Source of the DNA: Sva-07 sp963774765
GTDB lineage: Bacteria; Actinomycetota; Acidimicrobiia; Acidimicrobiales; Ilumatobacteraceae
Reading direction: 5' to 3'
Assembly: GCA_963774765.1 (NCBI GenBank)
Contig: CAVZGP010000011.1
Location: forward strand, 558,001 to 622,000
DNA length: 64,000 bases
The notes beneath the pieces are model-generated. The model did not search any database, was not told the DNA's origin, and was given only the letters and a program-made list of their open reading frames with translations. Made by a program: the position numbers and the translations under genes. Below, piece after piece: positions 49,563 through 58,086 of this stretch (the stretch's first letter is position 1; every line of letters starts with the position of its first letter).

Positions 49563-50893
49563 GTGCGCGCTCCGATCAAGATCCTCCTCGTGTCACTGCT
49601 CGCACTGGGGATCGGCCTCCCCGTCTTGGCACTCGGACCCGACGGCTCGATCACGGGGCCGGCAACCGTCACCCAACACGCGGTGCCCGTCACCCCGGTC
49701 GCCACCGACGTGGTCACCGTCTACAACTCCGGTGAACTGCGCTCCGACGTCGCTCAACGGGCCATCGATGCCGCCCGCGGGGCCGGCGCCTCGTTCGGTT
49801 TCGGCCGGTCCGCCAGCGTCGGCATGGTCGGGCTGTACCGCGGCAACACCGTCGTGCAGGCGCCACAGGCAGGGTTCGCGTATCCCATGGGCACCACGGT
49901 GCTCCCCCCCGACGTGATCGGCCGCACGATGGGCCGCGACGTCTCCCAGCACCTTGCTCCCGATGCACTCGTGATGGGTGCGCTGTCGGCCAGCCTGCGC
50001 GGTGCCCAGGCGGGCGACTCGGTACTGTTGGTGTCGGCGTCGGGTGCCGGCGTCTGGTTCCGGATCGCGGCTGTTCTCCCTGACGACAAGGTGGGTGGCA
50101 CCGAGTTCCTGATGTCGACCCAGGGTGGCGACCGGCTGGGCATTGGGCAGTTGAGTCGCGTGGTGTTCTGGGGGTTCGCGTCGCGGGCTGCCATCGACGG
50201 CTCCCTCGCGGCGAACGGCCTCGTGTCGACGTCAGTGCGTATCCGACGCAGTTGGGATCCTGCCGATCCCGACGACACGATCGGCATGGCACAGACCAAG
50301 GCGACGCTCGGCGAGTTCGCGTACCGGGTGAACTCCAACGGCTCGGTCAGCCAGGACGACGCGTGGGTCAATGCCCACCTGCCGGCGGGTCGCGAGCTGC
50401 TGAACGGGTCGATCCCGATTCGCGCGCGTTGCCACAACAGCCGTCAAACCGGCCGATCCAGGCAGCACTCGCGGAGGTCGCCGCCGCTGGGCTCGGGGGC
50501 ACGATCGACGTCGCCGACGCGAACACCTACGGCGGCTGCCATCTCGCACGGTTCAACCGCCTCACGCCCAACAGCTCGCTCGGGTTCCTCAGCCGTCACT
50601 CCTGGGGGATGGCGATCGACACCAACACCCAGGGTTCCTGTCAGGGTTGCGCACCGCCGGACATGGACTGTCGCACCGTGCAGATCTTCCGCAAATACGG
50701 GTTCGCCTGGGGAGGCAACTTCCTGACGCCGGACGGCATGCACTTCGAGTGGGTCGGCGAACGCCGCGATCAGCTCGCGTATCCGTCGCGGTTCTGCCCG
50801 AACGTCGCCACGGGTGCACTCACGCTCGACAATTCCGAGGTCGGTGCGGCCCGCCTGTACGCCGACGACGGGCTCTCCGTCGGGGAGCACTGA
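49563..50893 (+). CDS. Secreted M15-type D-Ala-D-Ala carboxypeptidase-like protein (frameshifted in this sequence)
   Basis: About 443 residues. A signal helix (IKILLVSLLALGIGLPVLAL) and an N-terminal beta-rich domain (VYRGNTVV-like region to GSIPIRARCHN) precede the M15 domain. The peptidase carries SLGFLSRHSWGMAIDTN (zinc His/Asp), MDCRTVQIFRKYGFAWGG and DGMHFEWVG (zinc His). The two parts are in different frames; one A appears missing from the AAA run at 50446-50448. Restoring it gives RQNRPIQAALAEV and a normal protein, so sequence error is likely. It would trim peptidoglycan peptides. Its stop overlaps the lpdA start. Confidence 0.8.
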
Positions 50894-52254
50894 TGGCCAC
50901 GCGATTCCTGATCATCGGCGGTGGCCCCGCCGGCAATATCGCCGCCACCACCGCAGCACGTCTGGGCGCCGAGGTCGTGATGGTCGAGCGCGACGTCGTC
51001 GGCGGGGCCGCTCACCTGTGGGATTGCATCCCGTCGAAGTCGATGATCGCCACGGGGCGAGCGATCAGTCGTACCCGCGCGATCGGCGGGATGGGCCTGG
51101 AGGACGTCGACACCACCGTCGACGTGGGCACGCTCACCGGGCGCATCGAGTGGGTCAAGAACACGATGAGCGACAACACGACGGCGCTGCTCGAGAGCCA
51201 GGGCGTCCGAATCATGCGTGGCACCGGGCGCTTCACCGGCCCCCACACAGCCGAGGTTGTCGGACCCGACGGCACCGAGACGATCGAGTTCGACGCCGCG
51301 CTGGTCTCGACCGGGTCGCGGCCGCGCATCCCCGAGTGGTGCCAGCCCGACGGAGATCGAATCCTCACCACCCGCGATTGCTACCCGCCGAAGATCTTTC
51401 CGGAGAGCATCACCGTGGTCGGCTCCGGCGTCACCGGTGTCGAGTTCGTCCACATGTTCTCGTCGTTCGGATCGAAGGTCACCCTCGTCGTCAGCCGCCA
51501 GCAGGTATTGCCGGGCAAGGACCCCGAGGTCGCCGCCGTGCTCGAAGAGGAGTTCATGCGCCGCGGCGTCAAGCTCTTGATGGGTGCACGCGCCGAGGCC
51601 ATCGAACGCACCGACGACGATGTCACGGTGCGTTGCGACGACGGCAGGTCGGTCACCTCGACGCACGCCGTGCTGGCGATCGGCTCGATCCCCAACACCG
51701 AGGATGTCGGCCTCGACGCCGCCGGGGTGGAGGTCAACCAGTGGGGCTACGTCGACATCAACCAGCACTGCGTCACCAACGTCGAGCACATCTATGCCGC
51801 CGGGGACATCAGCGGCAAGTTGCCGTTGTCGTCGGTGGCTTCGATGCAGGGACGCAAGATCGCCGAACACATCATGGGCGGCCACACCCGCAGCCACCGT
51901 CATCTCGACTACGACAAGGCGGCTTCCGCGATCTTCACCGAGCCCGAGATCGCCGACGTCGGCCTCGCGGAAGCCGAGGCGTTCAGCTCGGGCCGCAAGA
52001 TCCGGGTCACCAAAGTGCCGTTCTCGTCGACCGCGAAAGCGATGATCAACAACGACACCAAGGGGTTCGTGAAGATCATCTCCGACCCGGCGACCGGTGA
52101 AGTGCTCGGTGGCTCGATCGTCGGCCGTCAGGCAGCCGAGTTGATCTCGGTGATCGCCGTCGCCGTCACCGCCGGCCTGACGGTGACCGATCTCGCCGAG
52201 AGCATCCTCGTGCATCCGGCCCTGAGCGAAGCGCTGTCCGAAGCCGCCGAGTGA
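50893..52254 (+). CDS. LpdA-like flavoprotein NAD(P)H quinone reductase (disulfide-reductase fold)
   Basis: A 453-residue FAD enzyme of the pyridine nucleotide-disulfide oxidoreductase fold. It has FLIIGGGPAGNIAATTAARLG (FAD), VVGSGVTGVEFVHMFSSFG (NAD(P)) and HIYAAGDISGKLPL, plus a C-terminal dimerisation domain. The site that reads CLNVGCIPSK in lipoamide dehydrogenase is HLWDCIPSK here, so only one of the two redox cysteines is present. Mycobacterial LpdA (Rv3303c) is similar and acts as a quinone reductase. ATG overlaps the M15 stop (TGATG). Confidence 0.85.
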   Translation: MATRFLIIGGGPAGNIAATTAARLGAEVVMVERDVVGGAAHLWDCIPSKSMIATGRAISRTRAIGGMGLEDVDTTVDVGTLTGRIEWVKNTMSDNTTALLESQGVRIMRGTGRFTGPHTAEVVGPDGTETIEFDAALVSTGSRPRIPEWCQPDGDRILTTRDCYPPKIFPESITVVGSGVTGVEFVHMFSSFGSKVTLVVSRQQVLPGKDPEVAAVLEEEFMRRGVKLLMGARAEAIERTDDDVTVRCDDGRSVTSTHAVLAIGSIPNTEDVGLDAAGVEVNQWGYVDINQHCVTNVEHIYAAGDISGKLPLSSVASMQGRKIAEHIMGGHTRSHRHLDYDKAASAIFTEPEIADVGLAEAEAFSSGRKIRVTKVPFSSTAKAMINNDTKGFVKIISDPATGEVLGGSIVGRQAAELISVIAVAVTAGLTVTDLAESILVHPALSEALSEAAE

Positions 52255-52258
52255 CCGT

Positions 52259-52291
52259 CGTAACGTTTGGTGTCTGACACCAAACGTTACG
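52259..52291. terminator. Palindromic hairpin family B, copy B4 (TCTGA loop)
   Basis: A perfect 14-bp stem, CGTAACGTTTGGTG and its complement, around the loop TCTGA. It fills the gap between the convergent lpdA-like and biotin carboxylase genes. It could end transcription from both sides; no long T-tract is present. Confidence 0.75.
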
Positions 52292-52292
52292 G

Positions 52293-54072
52293 CTACTCGA
52301 TGACGGCGAGGATGTCGCCGCCACCGACGGTGTCGCCGGCGGTGACCTTGATCTCCTTGACGGTGCCGGCCTTCTCGGCGTTGATCTGGTTCTCCATCTT
52401 CATTGCTTCGAGCACGACGATGCCGGCGCCGACCTCGACGGCCTGACCGACTTCGACCAGCACCTTCACGATCGTGCCCTGCATCGGCGCCTCGACCGAA
52501 CCGGACGCAACGCCGCCGCCCCCGCCGCTGCCGGAGCTGTGCTTCTTCTTCTTCCTTGGCGGGCGCCGCGCCGACAGCGACGGCGGGCGACTCGGGTACC
52601 CACATGTTGACGTCGAAGCGCTTGCCGTTGACCTCGACGGTCGTCGAGCGTTTGACCTTCGGCTCGGCGTCGTCGTCGTCGTCGGATTCGGGAACGCTGC
52701 TGTCCGCCTTGCCACCGACACCGGTGAGGTCGAGCACCTCTTCGACCCACTTCGTCGAGTGCGTGACCGCAGCGAAATCGGGATGCTTCAAGATGGCGAG
52801 GTCGGCGGGGATCGTGGTCGCCACACCTTCGACGATGAGTTCGTCGAGCGCCCGGATCGTGCGGGCGATCGCCACGTCACGGTCGCGTCCCCACACGACG
52901 AGCTTGCCGACGAGGTTGTCGTAGTACTGGCTGATCTCGTCGCCGGTGTGGTAGCCGGAGTCGAAACGGACACCGAACCCGTCAGGCGCGAGCAGCTTCG
53001 TGATCGGGCCGGGCGACGGGAGGAATTTGCCCTCGGCGACGTCCTCGGCGTTGATGCGGATCTCGATCGAGTGGCCGCGACGGGCGGCGTCGACCTCGGC
53101 CTGCGTCATCGGCAGCTCTTCGCCGGACGCGACACGGATCTGCCACTCGACGAGGTCGATGTCGGTGATCATCTCGCTGACGGGATGCTCGACCTGGAGT
53201 CGGGTGTTCATCTCGAGGAAGAAGAAGTCACCGTCCTGGAAGATGAACTCGACGGTGCCGGCGCCGTAGTAGCCGACCGCCTTGGCAGCCTTGACCGCCG
53301 CTTCGCCCATCGCCTGCTCGACACCTTCGGGCAGGTTCGGTGCCGGGGCTTCTTCGACGAGCTTCTGATGGCGACGCTGCGCCGAACAGTCACGCGACGA
53401 GATCCACACGCAGTTGCCGTGCTTGTCGCCGACCAGCTGGATCTCGACATGGCGGGGCCACGTGAGGTAGCGCTCGACGTACACCTCGTCGCGCCCGAAG
53501 AACGCCTTGGCCTCGCGCTGGGCGCTGGCCATTGCATCATCGACCTCGGCCTCGGTCTGCACGACCTTCATACCGCGACCGCCGCCACCGAAGGCGGCCT
53601 TGATGCACACCGGCCAGCCGAACTCGTTGCCGAAGGCCTTGATCTCGTCGGGACCCTGTGCGAACTCGGTGGTGCCGGGAACGACCGGGGCGCCACCGCG
53701 GATCGCAGCGAGGCGGCTCGACACCTTGTCGGACATCTCGTCCATGGCGGTCGGAGGTGGGCCGATGAACTCGACGCCCAACTCGGCGATCGCCCGGGCG
53801 AATTCGGCGTTCTCGGAGAAGAACCCGTAGCCGGGGTGCACCGAGTCGGCGCCGCTGCGCTTGATCACTTCGAGCATGACGTCGGTGTTGATGTAGCTCT
53901 CGGCGGCGGTCTGACCACCGAGCGCATACGCCTCATCGGCGAGGCGCACGTGGAGTGCCTCGCGGTCGAGTTCGGAATACACCGCCACCGTGGGGATGCC
54001 CATCTCTCGGGCGGCGCGGATGACTCGAACGGCGATTTCGCCACGATTGGCGATCAGGATCTTCTTGAGCAC
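52293..54072 (-). CDS. Acyl-CoA carboxylase alpha chain: biotin carboxylase plus BCCP (frameshifted in this sequence)
   Basis: About 593 residues. The biotin carboxylase part begins KKILIANRGEIAVRVIRAAR. It has the ATP-grasp glycine loop KAAFGGGGRGMKVV, EKPAP-type region EEAPAPNLPEG and FLEMNTRLQVEHPVSE. The BCCP part has PMQGTIVKVLVEVG and the biotinylated Lys in VLEAMKMEN. One extra base at 52554-52555 puts the two in different frames, inside a Lys/Ser/Gly-rich linker; removing it restores the protein. It supplies carboxybiotin for acetyl- or propionyl-CoA carboxylation. The beta subunit is not in the window. GTG at 54070-54072 has TACATT 7 nt upstream. Confidence 0.88.
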
Positions 54073-54079
54073 GGGTGCC

Positions 54080-54085
54080 AATGTA
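54080..54085 (-). promoter_or_regulatory. Leaderless -10 box of the biotin carboxylase gene
   Basis: TACATT on the minus strand, 7 nt before GTG at 54070-54072. It lies in the 19-bp gap to the divergent birA start, so the two promoters must overlap. Confidence 0.5.
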
Positions 54086-54091
54086 GGGGCC

Positions 54092-54847
54092 GTGAGCGCC
54101 GACGGAGACATCTGGACTTCGATGGCGTGGCCCGCAGGCTGGGACGTACGTCACGTCGCCGAGACCACCAGCACGAACTCCGACCTGATCGAGGCGGTTC
54201 TCGCCGGTAGCGCGACGAACCGCGCCGTGCTCGCCGCTGCTCACCAGACGGCGGGCCGGGGACGCCTCGATCGGCGATGGGACGCGCCACCCGGTGCGAA
54301 CCTGCTGGTGTCGATGGTCGTCGCACCACTTCCATTGGTGCCCGTCGAGGTGACCCACCGGGTGGGGCTTGCAGCCGTGGCTGCGGTGCGGCGTTTCGTC
54401 GACCCCGAGGTGGCCGTCGCCGTCGGGCTCAAGTGGCCGAACGACGTGTTGATCGGCGACCGCAAGCTTGCAGGGATCCTGGCTCAGCGGGTGCCGGGGC
54501 GCGACTCCGTGGTCGTCGGGCTCGGCCTCAACGTGGGCTGGGCTCCCGACGGGGCCGTCTCCGTCGCGCAGGTCGCGACCGCCGCAACAGTCACCCCCGC
54601 ACTCCTGCTCCACGCTGTCCTGCAGGAGTTCGATGCCCTGTCGGACGACGTCGCCCGCCGATACCGCGACGCTCTGTTCACGATCGGCCGCTCGGTCAGG
54701 GTGGAACTGCCCGGCGCTGCGGAGGCTCTGGAGGGGCAGGCGATCGATGTCGACGAGTCGGGTCGCCTCGTCGTGGTCGACGCCGCTGGTCAGCGCCACG
54801 AGTTGGACGTCGGCGATGTCGTCCACGTGCGCGACGCCTCTGCATGA
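54092..54847 (+). CDS. birA: Biotin--[acetyl-CoA-carboxylase] ligase
   Basis: A 251-residue biotin protein ligase that attaches biotin to the BCCP lysine. It has VAETTSTNSDLIE, HQTAGRGRLDRRW (biotinyl-AMP loop), GLKWPNDVLIGDRKLAGIL and a small C-terminal SH3-like domain. There is no N-terminal DNA-binding domain, so it is the non-repressor type. It is divergent from the biotin carboxylase gene that encodes its likely substrate, with 19 bp between start codons. GTG at 54092 is the most plausible start. Confidence 0.93.
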   Translation: MSADGDIWTSMAWPAGWDVRHVAETTSTNSDLIEAVLAGSATNRAVLAAAHQTAGRGRLDRRWDAPPGANLLVSMVVAPLPLVPVEVTHRVGLAAVAAVRRFVDPEVAVAVGLKWPNDVLIGDRKLAGILAQRVPGRDSVVVGLGLNVGWAPDGAVSVAQVATAATVTPALLLHAVLQEFDALSDDVARRYRDALFTIGRSVRVELPGAAEALEGQAIDVDESGRLVVVDAAGQRHELDVGDVVHVRDASA

Positions 54848-54882
54848 CGGAGAGGTGACGTAGCGGTTGGCGAGACCAGCAG

Positions 54883-54888
54883 TAGCGT
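54883..54888 (+). promoter_or_regulatory. Leaderless -10 box of the LCP gene
   Basis: TAGCGT, 7 nt before ATG at 54896. Confidence 0.6.
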
Positions 54889-54895
54889 TTCCCGG

Positions 54896-55897
54896 ATGAC
54901 TTCCCCCGTCCGCCATCGTCGGCGCAGCTCCGCGCCCATGGCAGTGCTGCTTGCCGTCGTGGTCGGCGCGGTCGGCGCGTTCGGGGTGATCCGGGCAGCG
55001 AATGCCCGAACGTCGGACATCGAACGCATCGAAGGTCTCGAGCTGGCTCTCACGCCGCAGGACGGACCGGCCCAGAACTACCTCCTCATCGGTTCGGACA
55101 CCCGCGAGAACGCCGACCCGAACGACGCCGACTTCGGCGGGATCGGCGATGTGAACGCTGTGTCGGGTCGACGGTCGGACACGATCATGATCCTGCGCCA
55201 GGAGGAGGACGGCAACGGGGCGTCGATCGTCAGCCTCCCTCGCGACCTCTGGGTGAACATCGCCGGCCGGGACGGCGCGAACCGGATCAACTCCGCGTAC
55301 AGCGACGGCACCGACGTGCTGACCTCCACGATCACCCAGGAGTTCGGGATCCCGATCCACCACGTCGTCGACATCGACTTCACCGGCTTCAAGGATCTCG
55401 TCGACGCTGTCGGCGGTACCGAGGTGTGCTTTCTCTATCCGACCCGCGACAAGAACACCGGCCTCGACCAGCAGCCTGGGTGCCACACGCTCGACGGATT
55501 GCAGTCGTTGCAGTACGCGCGCAGCCGCTACTACGAGGAGTTTCGTGATGGCGAGTGGCGCACCGACCCCCGTTCGGACCTCGGACGCATCGAACGTCAA
55601 CAGAACTTCCTGCAACAGACAGCGAACTCGACGATCGACAGACTCCAGTCCGACCCGTTCCTCGCCTCCGAACTGATCACCGCCGGAACCGCCGCGGTGC
55701 GCATGGATCCGGGCCTCGACCCTGTCGCCGCCGCTGGCACGCTGCGCAAGGCATTCGGGACCGGACTGAACAAGTACCAGCTGCCCGTGTCCGGCGTGAC
55801 GAAGAATGGCAACGCCGTGCTGGTCCTCGACCCCGGTGCCGAGCCGATTCTCGACTACTTCCGCGGTGTCGGCCCGCCGCCGGCGATCGAGCCGTAG
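54896..55897 (+). CDS. LytR-CpsA-Psr (LCP) family envelope protein
   Basis: A 333-residue protein with one N-terminal transmembrane helix (MAVLLAVVVGAVGAFGVIRA) and an extracellular LCP domain. The domain has NYLLIGSDTRENAD, RRSDTIMILR, SLPRDLWVNI and LQYARSRYYEE. These hold the conserved Arg and Asp residues that bind the pyrophosphate lipid. LCP enzymes transfer polysaccharide from undecaprenyl carriers to peptidoglycan. It opens a block of polysaccharide genes and is followed 2 bp later by rfbD. Confidence 0.92.
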   Translation: MTSPVRHRRRSSAPMAVLLAVVVGAVGAFGVIRAANARTSDIERIEGLELALTPQDGPAQNYLLIGSDTRENADPNDADFGGIGDVNAVSGRRSDTIMILRQEEDGNGASIVSLPRDLWVNIAGRDGANRINSAYSDGTDVLTSTITQEFGIPIHHVVDIDFTGFKDLVDAVGGTEVCFLYPTRDKNTGLDQQPGCHTLDGLQSLQYARSRYYEEFRDGEWRTDPRSDLGRIERQQNFLQQTANSTIDRLQSDPFLASELITAGTAAVRMDPGLDPVAAAGTLRKAFGTGLNKYQLPVSGVTKNGNAVLVLDPGAEPILDYFRGVGPPPAIEP

Positions 55898-55899
55898 AC

Positions 55900-56745
55900 G
55901 TGAAGTTGCTCGTCGCCGGCGCGGCCGGCCAGCTCGGCGTCGACGTCGTCGCACATGCTCGGTCGATGGGTGACCACGTCGTCGCCGTCGCCAAAGCCGA
56001 CCTCGACATCACCGACGCGGTCGCGGTGCGCGAGTTGCTCGACCGCGCGAGACCGGACGCGGTGATCAACGCCGCCGCCTACACCGCGGTCGACGCCTGT
56101 GAGACCAATGAGAAGCTGGCGTTCGCCGTGAACGCTGATGCGGTTGGACACCTGGCGTCGGCGTGCGAGATGGTCGGCGCCCACCTCGTACATGTCAGCA
56201 CCGATTACGTGTTCGACGGCACCCTCGACCGCCCGTACCGAGAGGACGACGCCACCAACCCGCAGTCGGTCTACGGTCGTTCGAAGCTGGCCGGCGAGCA
56301 GGCAGCAGGGCCCGCAGCGACGATTGCTCGCACGTCCTGGGTGTGCGGGGAGCATGGCAACAACATGGTGAAGCTCGTACTGAGGCTCGCGGCCGACCCC
56401 GACCAGGCACTGGCGTTCGTCGACGACCAGCGCGGGAAACCGACCTTCACCGCGGACTTGGCGCCCGCGTTGCGGAGCCTGGCGGTCGACCGGCAGGCAG
56501 GAACGTTCCACGTCACGAACCAGGGTGCGGTGAGCTGGTACGGCTTCGTGCGCGAGATCCTCGCCGCAGCCGGCTACGACCCGGACCGTGTCCGCCCGAT
56601 TGCGACCAGCGACCTCGACCCGCCGCGCCCGGCGCCTCGTCCCGCCAACAGCGTCCTCGACGACACCGCCTGGCGAGCTGCCGGCTACGAACCGCTACAC
56701 GACTTCCGCCGGCCCCTCGCCGAACTCGTCGCCAAGCTCACCTGA
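55900..56745 (+). CDS. rfbD: dTDP-4-dehydrorhamnose reductase
   Basis: A 281-residue short-chain reductase that makes dTDP-L-rhamnose. It has GAAGQLG (NADPH), VINAAAYTAVDACE, HVSTDYVFDGT and the catalytic YxxxK in SVYGRSKLAGEQ. The reading frame runs from GTG at 55900, two bases after the LCP stop, so it is in an operon with it. Rhamnose fits the cell-wall polymer made by the neighbouring glycosyltransferases. No rfbA, rfbB or rfbC is in the window. Confidence 0.93.
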   Translation: MKLLVAGAAGQLGVDVVAHARSMGDHVVAVAKADLDITDAVAVRELLDRARPDAVINAAAYTAVDACETNEKLAFAVNADAVGHLASACEMVGAHLVHVSTDYVFDGTLDRPYREDDATNPQSVYGRSKLAGEQAAGPAATIARTSWVCGEHGNNMVKLVLRLAADPDQALAFVDDQRGKPTFTADLAPALRSLAVDRQAGTFHVTNQGAVSWYGFVREILAAAGYDPDRVRPIATSDLDPPRPAPRPANSVLDDTAWRAAGYEPLHDFRRPLAELVAKLT

Positions 56746-56747
56746 AG

Positions 56748-56802
56748 CCCGAAACATGCCTGGATTGTCGCGCTCAGCGCGCAGATCCAGGCATGTTTCG
56801 GG
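56748..56802. terminator. Long palindrome between convergent rfbD and GNAT genes
   Basis: An 18-bp perfect stem: CCCGAAACATGCCTGGAT (56748-56765) and its complement (56785-56802). The 19-nt centre itself contains GCGCGCT/AGCGCGC-like pairing. It fills the gap between two convergent stop codons. The size and perfect match suggest a bidirectional terminator or a mobile palindrome; it is unrelated in sequence to families A and B. Confidence 0.7.
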
Positions 56803-56812
56803 TGGTGGTCGA

Positions 56813-57458
56813 TCACGCGATGCCGAGGAATTCCCGCGCGCGATCCACACCGACCAACGTGATGTCGTCGCGCCGGACCGTCTCCCAGTGAGCGCGAGGC
56901 ATCCGGTAGCCGAACATCTCGTCGGCGATGCCACGGCGGAGTGCCCGTCGCCGCCCCTCGAACTCGTAGCCGAGCGATTCGGTGACCCCCTTGGACGCGG
57001 CGTTGTCGTGCCACATGCCGGTGAGCGCGAACTCGGCGCCGAACCCGTCGAAGCCGAGTGTGAGGGCCGCCATCCGGAGCTCCTTGCCGAGCCCGCGACC
57101 CTGGAATTCGCGCCCGAGCCACGACCCGGTCGTGAACTGCCTCAGCGAGGGGTAGTCCCCGGCCATCAGGTCGCAGGCGCCGACCACCACGTCGTCGACG
57201 AGCACCGCGAACTGGATGTTCCAGGCGTCCGGACGTGTGTCGGCCCGCGTTCGTGCGTAGAAGCGCATCGCCTCCTGTTCCATCTGCGGTGACGGCAGGT
57301 CGGTCCACGGGATCGAGAACGGCATCGTCGCTGGGTCGTGGACACCGCGGGCTGCTACGGCGACGAGTTGGGCCGCCGCTCGCGTCGTCGAGGTACCGCA
57401 GCGTCAATCTCGGCGTACGAACCTCGAGATCGAACAGCGGCCAATGTTCGTTCGCCAT
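56813..57458 (-). CDS. GNAT-family N-acetyltransferase (frameshifted in this sequence)
   Basis: About 215 residues of a RimJ/RimL-type acetyltransferase. The N-terminus is MANEHWPLFDLEVRTPRLTL. The main part, in another frame, has FAVLVDDVVVGACDLMA, the acetyl-CoA loop in REFQGRGLGKELRMAAL and NAASKGVTESLGYEFEGRR. One extra base near 57370-57380 breaks the frame; without it the linker reads AAQLVAVAARGVHDPATMPF. Substrate is unknown. The start (ATG, 57456-57458) is 34 bp from the divergent DNA glycosylase gene. Confidence 0.78.
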
Positions 57459-57479
57459 CGTCCAAGTGTGCCAGGACCG

Positions 57480-57485
57480 TACGAT
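57480..57485 (+). promoter_or_regulatory. Leaderless -10 box of the mug gene
   Basis: TACGAT, 7 nt before GTG at 57493. Confidence 0.6.
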
Positions 57486-57492
57486 CCGGCCA

Positions 57493-58068
57493 GTGGGATA
57501 TTCGCGAGAGGAACTCGAGTCGTTCGTCGACGCGACCGTGCCCGACCTCGTCGGGCCGGGTATGCGGCTGCTGTTCGTCGGCATCAACCCGGGGCTGTGG
57601 ACCGCAGCCACCCAGACACATTTCGCCCATCCCGGCAACCGCTTCTACCCGGCGTTGTTGGAGGCGGGCATCATCGACGCCCCGATCGACCGTGGCAGCG
57701 GGATGACCGACGACGACCGTCGCTCGTTGATCGAACGCGGCATCGGGATCACCAACGTGGTGCATCGCGCGACCGTCAAAGCGTCCGAGTTGACCCGCGA
57801 CGAATTGCGGGCCGGTGGCGAACAGCTGCGAGCATTCGTGCGCCAGCACCGCCCGACCGTCGTCGCGATCGCCGGGATCACCGCCTACCGCACGGCCTTC
57901 GGCCAGCCGAAGGCCGCGATGGGCGAGCAGCCCGAACCGTTCGAAGTCGCGCGGCTCTTCGTCGTGCCGAACCCGAGTGGCCTCAACGCCCACGAGACCA
58001 CCAGCACGCTCGCGACCGCCTATCGGGAGGCCGCCGTCGCCGCCGGCGTTGTCACATCTGGGGTCTGA
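57493..58068 (+). CDS. mug: G/U mismatch-specific uracil-DNA glycosylase
   Basis: A 191-residue DNA repair enzyme that removes uracil and ethenocytosine from mismatches. Motif 1 is FVGINPGLWTA (Asn of the MUG family) and motif 2 is VVPNPSGLNAHET. HPGNRFYPALLEAG in between is typical. GTG at 57493 follows TACGAT by 7 nt. The last codons (VVTSGV and the stop) are encoded inside palindrome B3, so insertion of that element may have reset the C-terminus. Confidence 0.92.
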   Translation: MGYSREELESFVDATVPDLVGPGMRLLFVGINPGLWTAATQTHFAHPGNRFYPALLEAGIIDAPIDRGSGMTDDDRRSLIERGIGITNVVHRATVKASELTRDELRAGGEQLRAFVRQHRPTVVAIAGITAYRTAFGQPKAAMGEQPEPFEVARLFVVPNPSGLNAHETTSTLATAYREAAVAAGVVTSGV

Positions 58069-58081
58069 CCCCAGATGTCAC
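58051..58081. terminator. Palindromic hairpin family B, copy B3 (TCTGA loop)
   Basis: A 13-bp stem with one mismatch, CATCTGGGG being its perfect inner part, around the loop TCTGA. It covers the mug stop codon and ends 6 bp before the convergent epimerase gene's stop. Confidence 0.75.
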
Positions 58082-58086
58082 ACCTC

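Noticed and set aside
50770..52540. Extension of the biotin carboxylase frame through lpdA
   Set aside because: After the single-base break the frame is low-complexity Arg-rich sequence antisense to a real gene. The true C-terminus is the BCCP domain ending at 52293.
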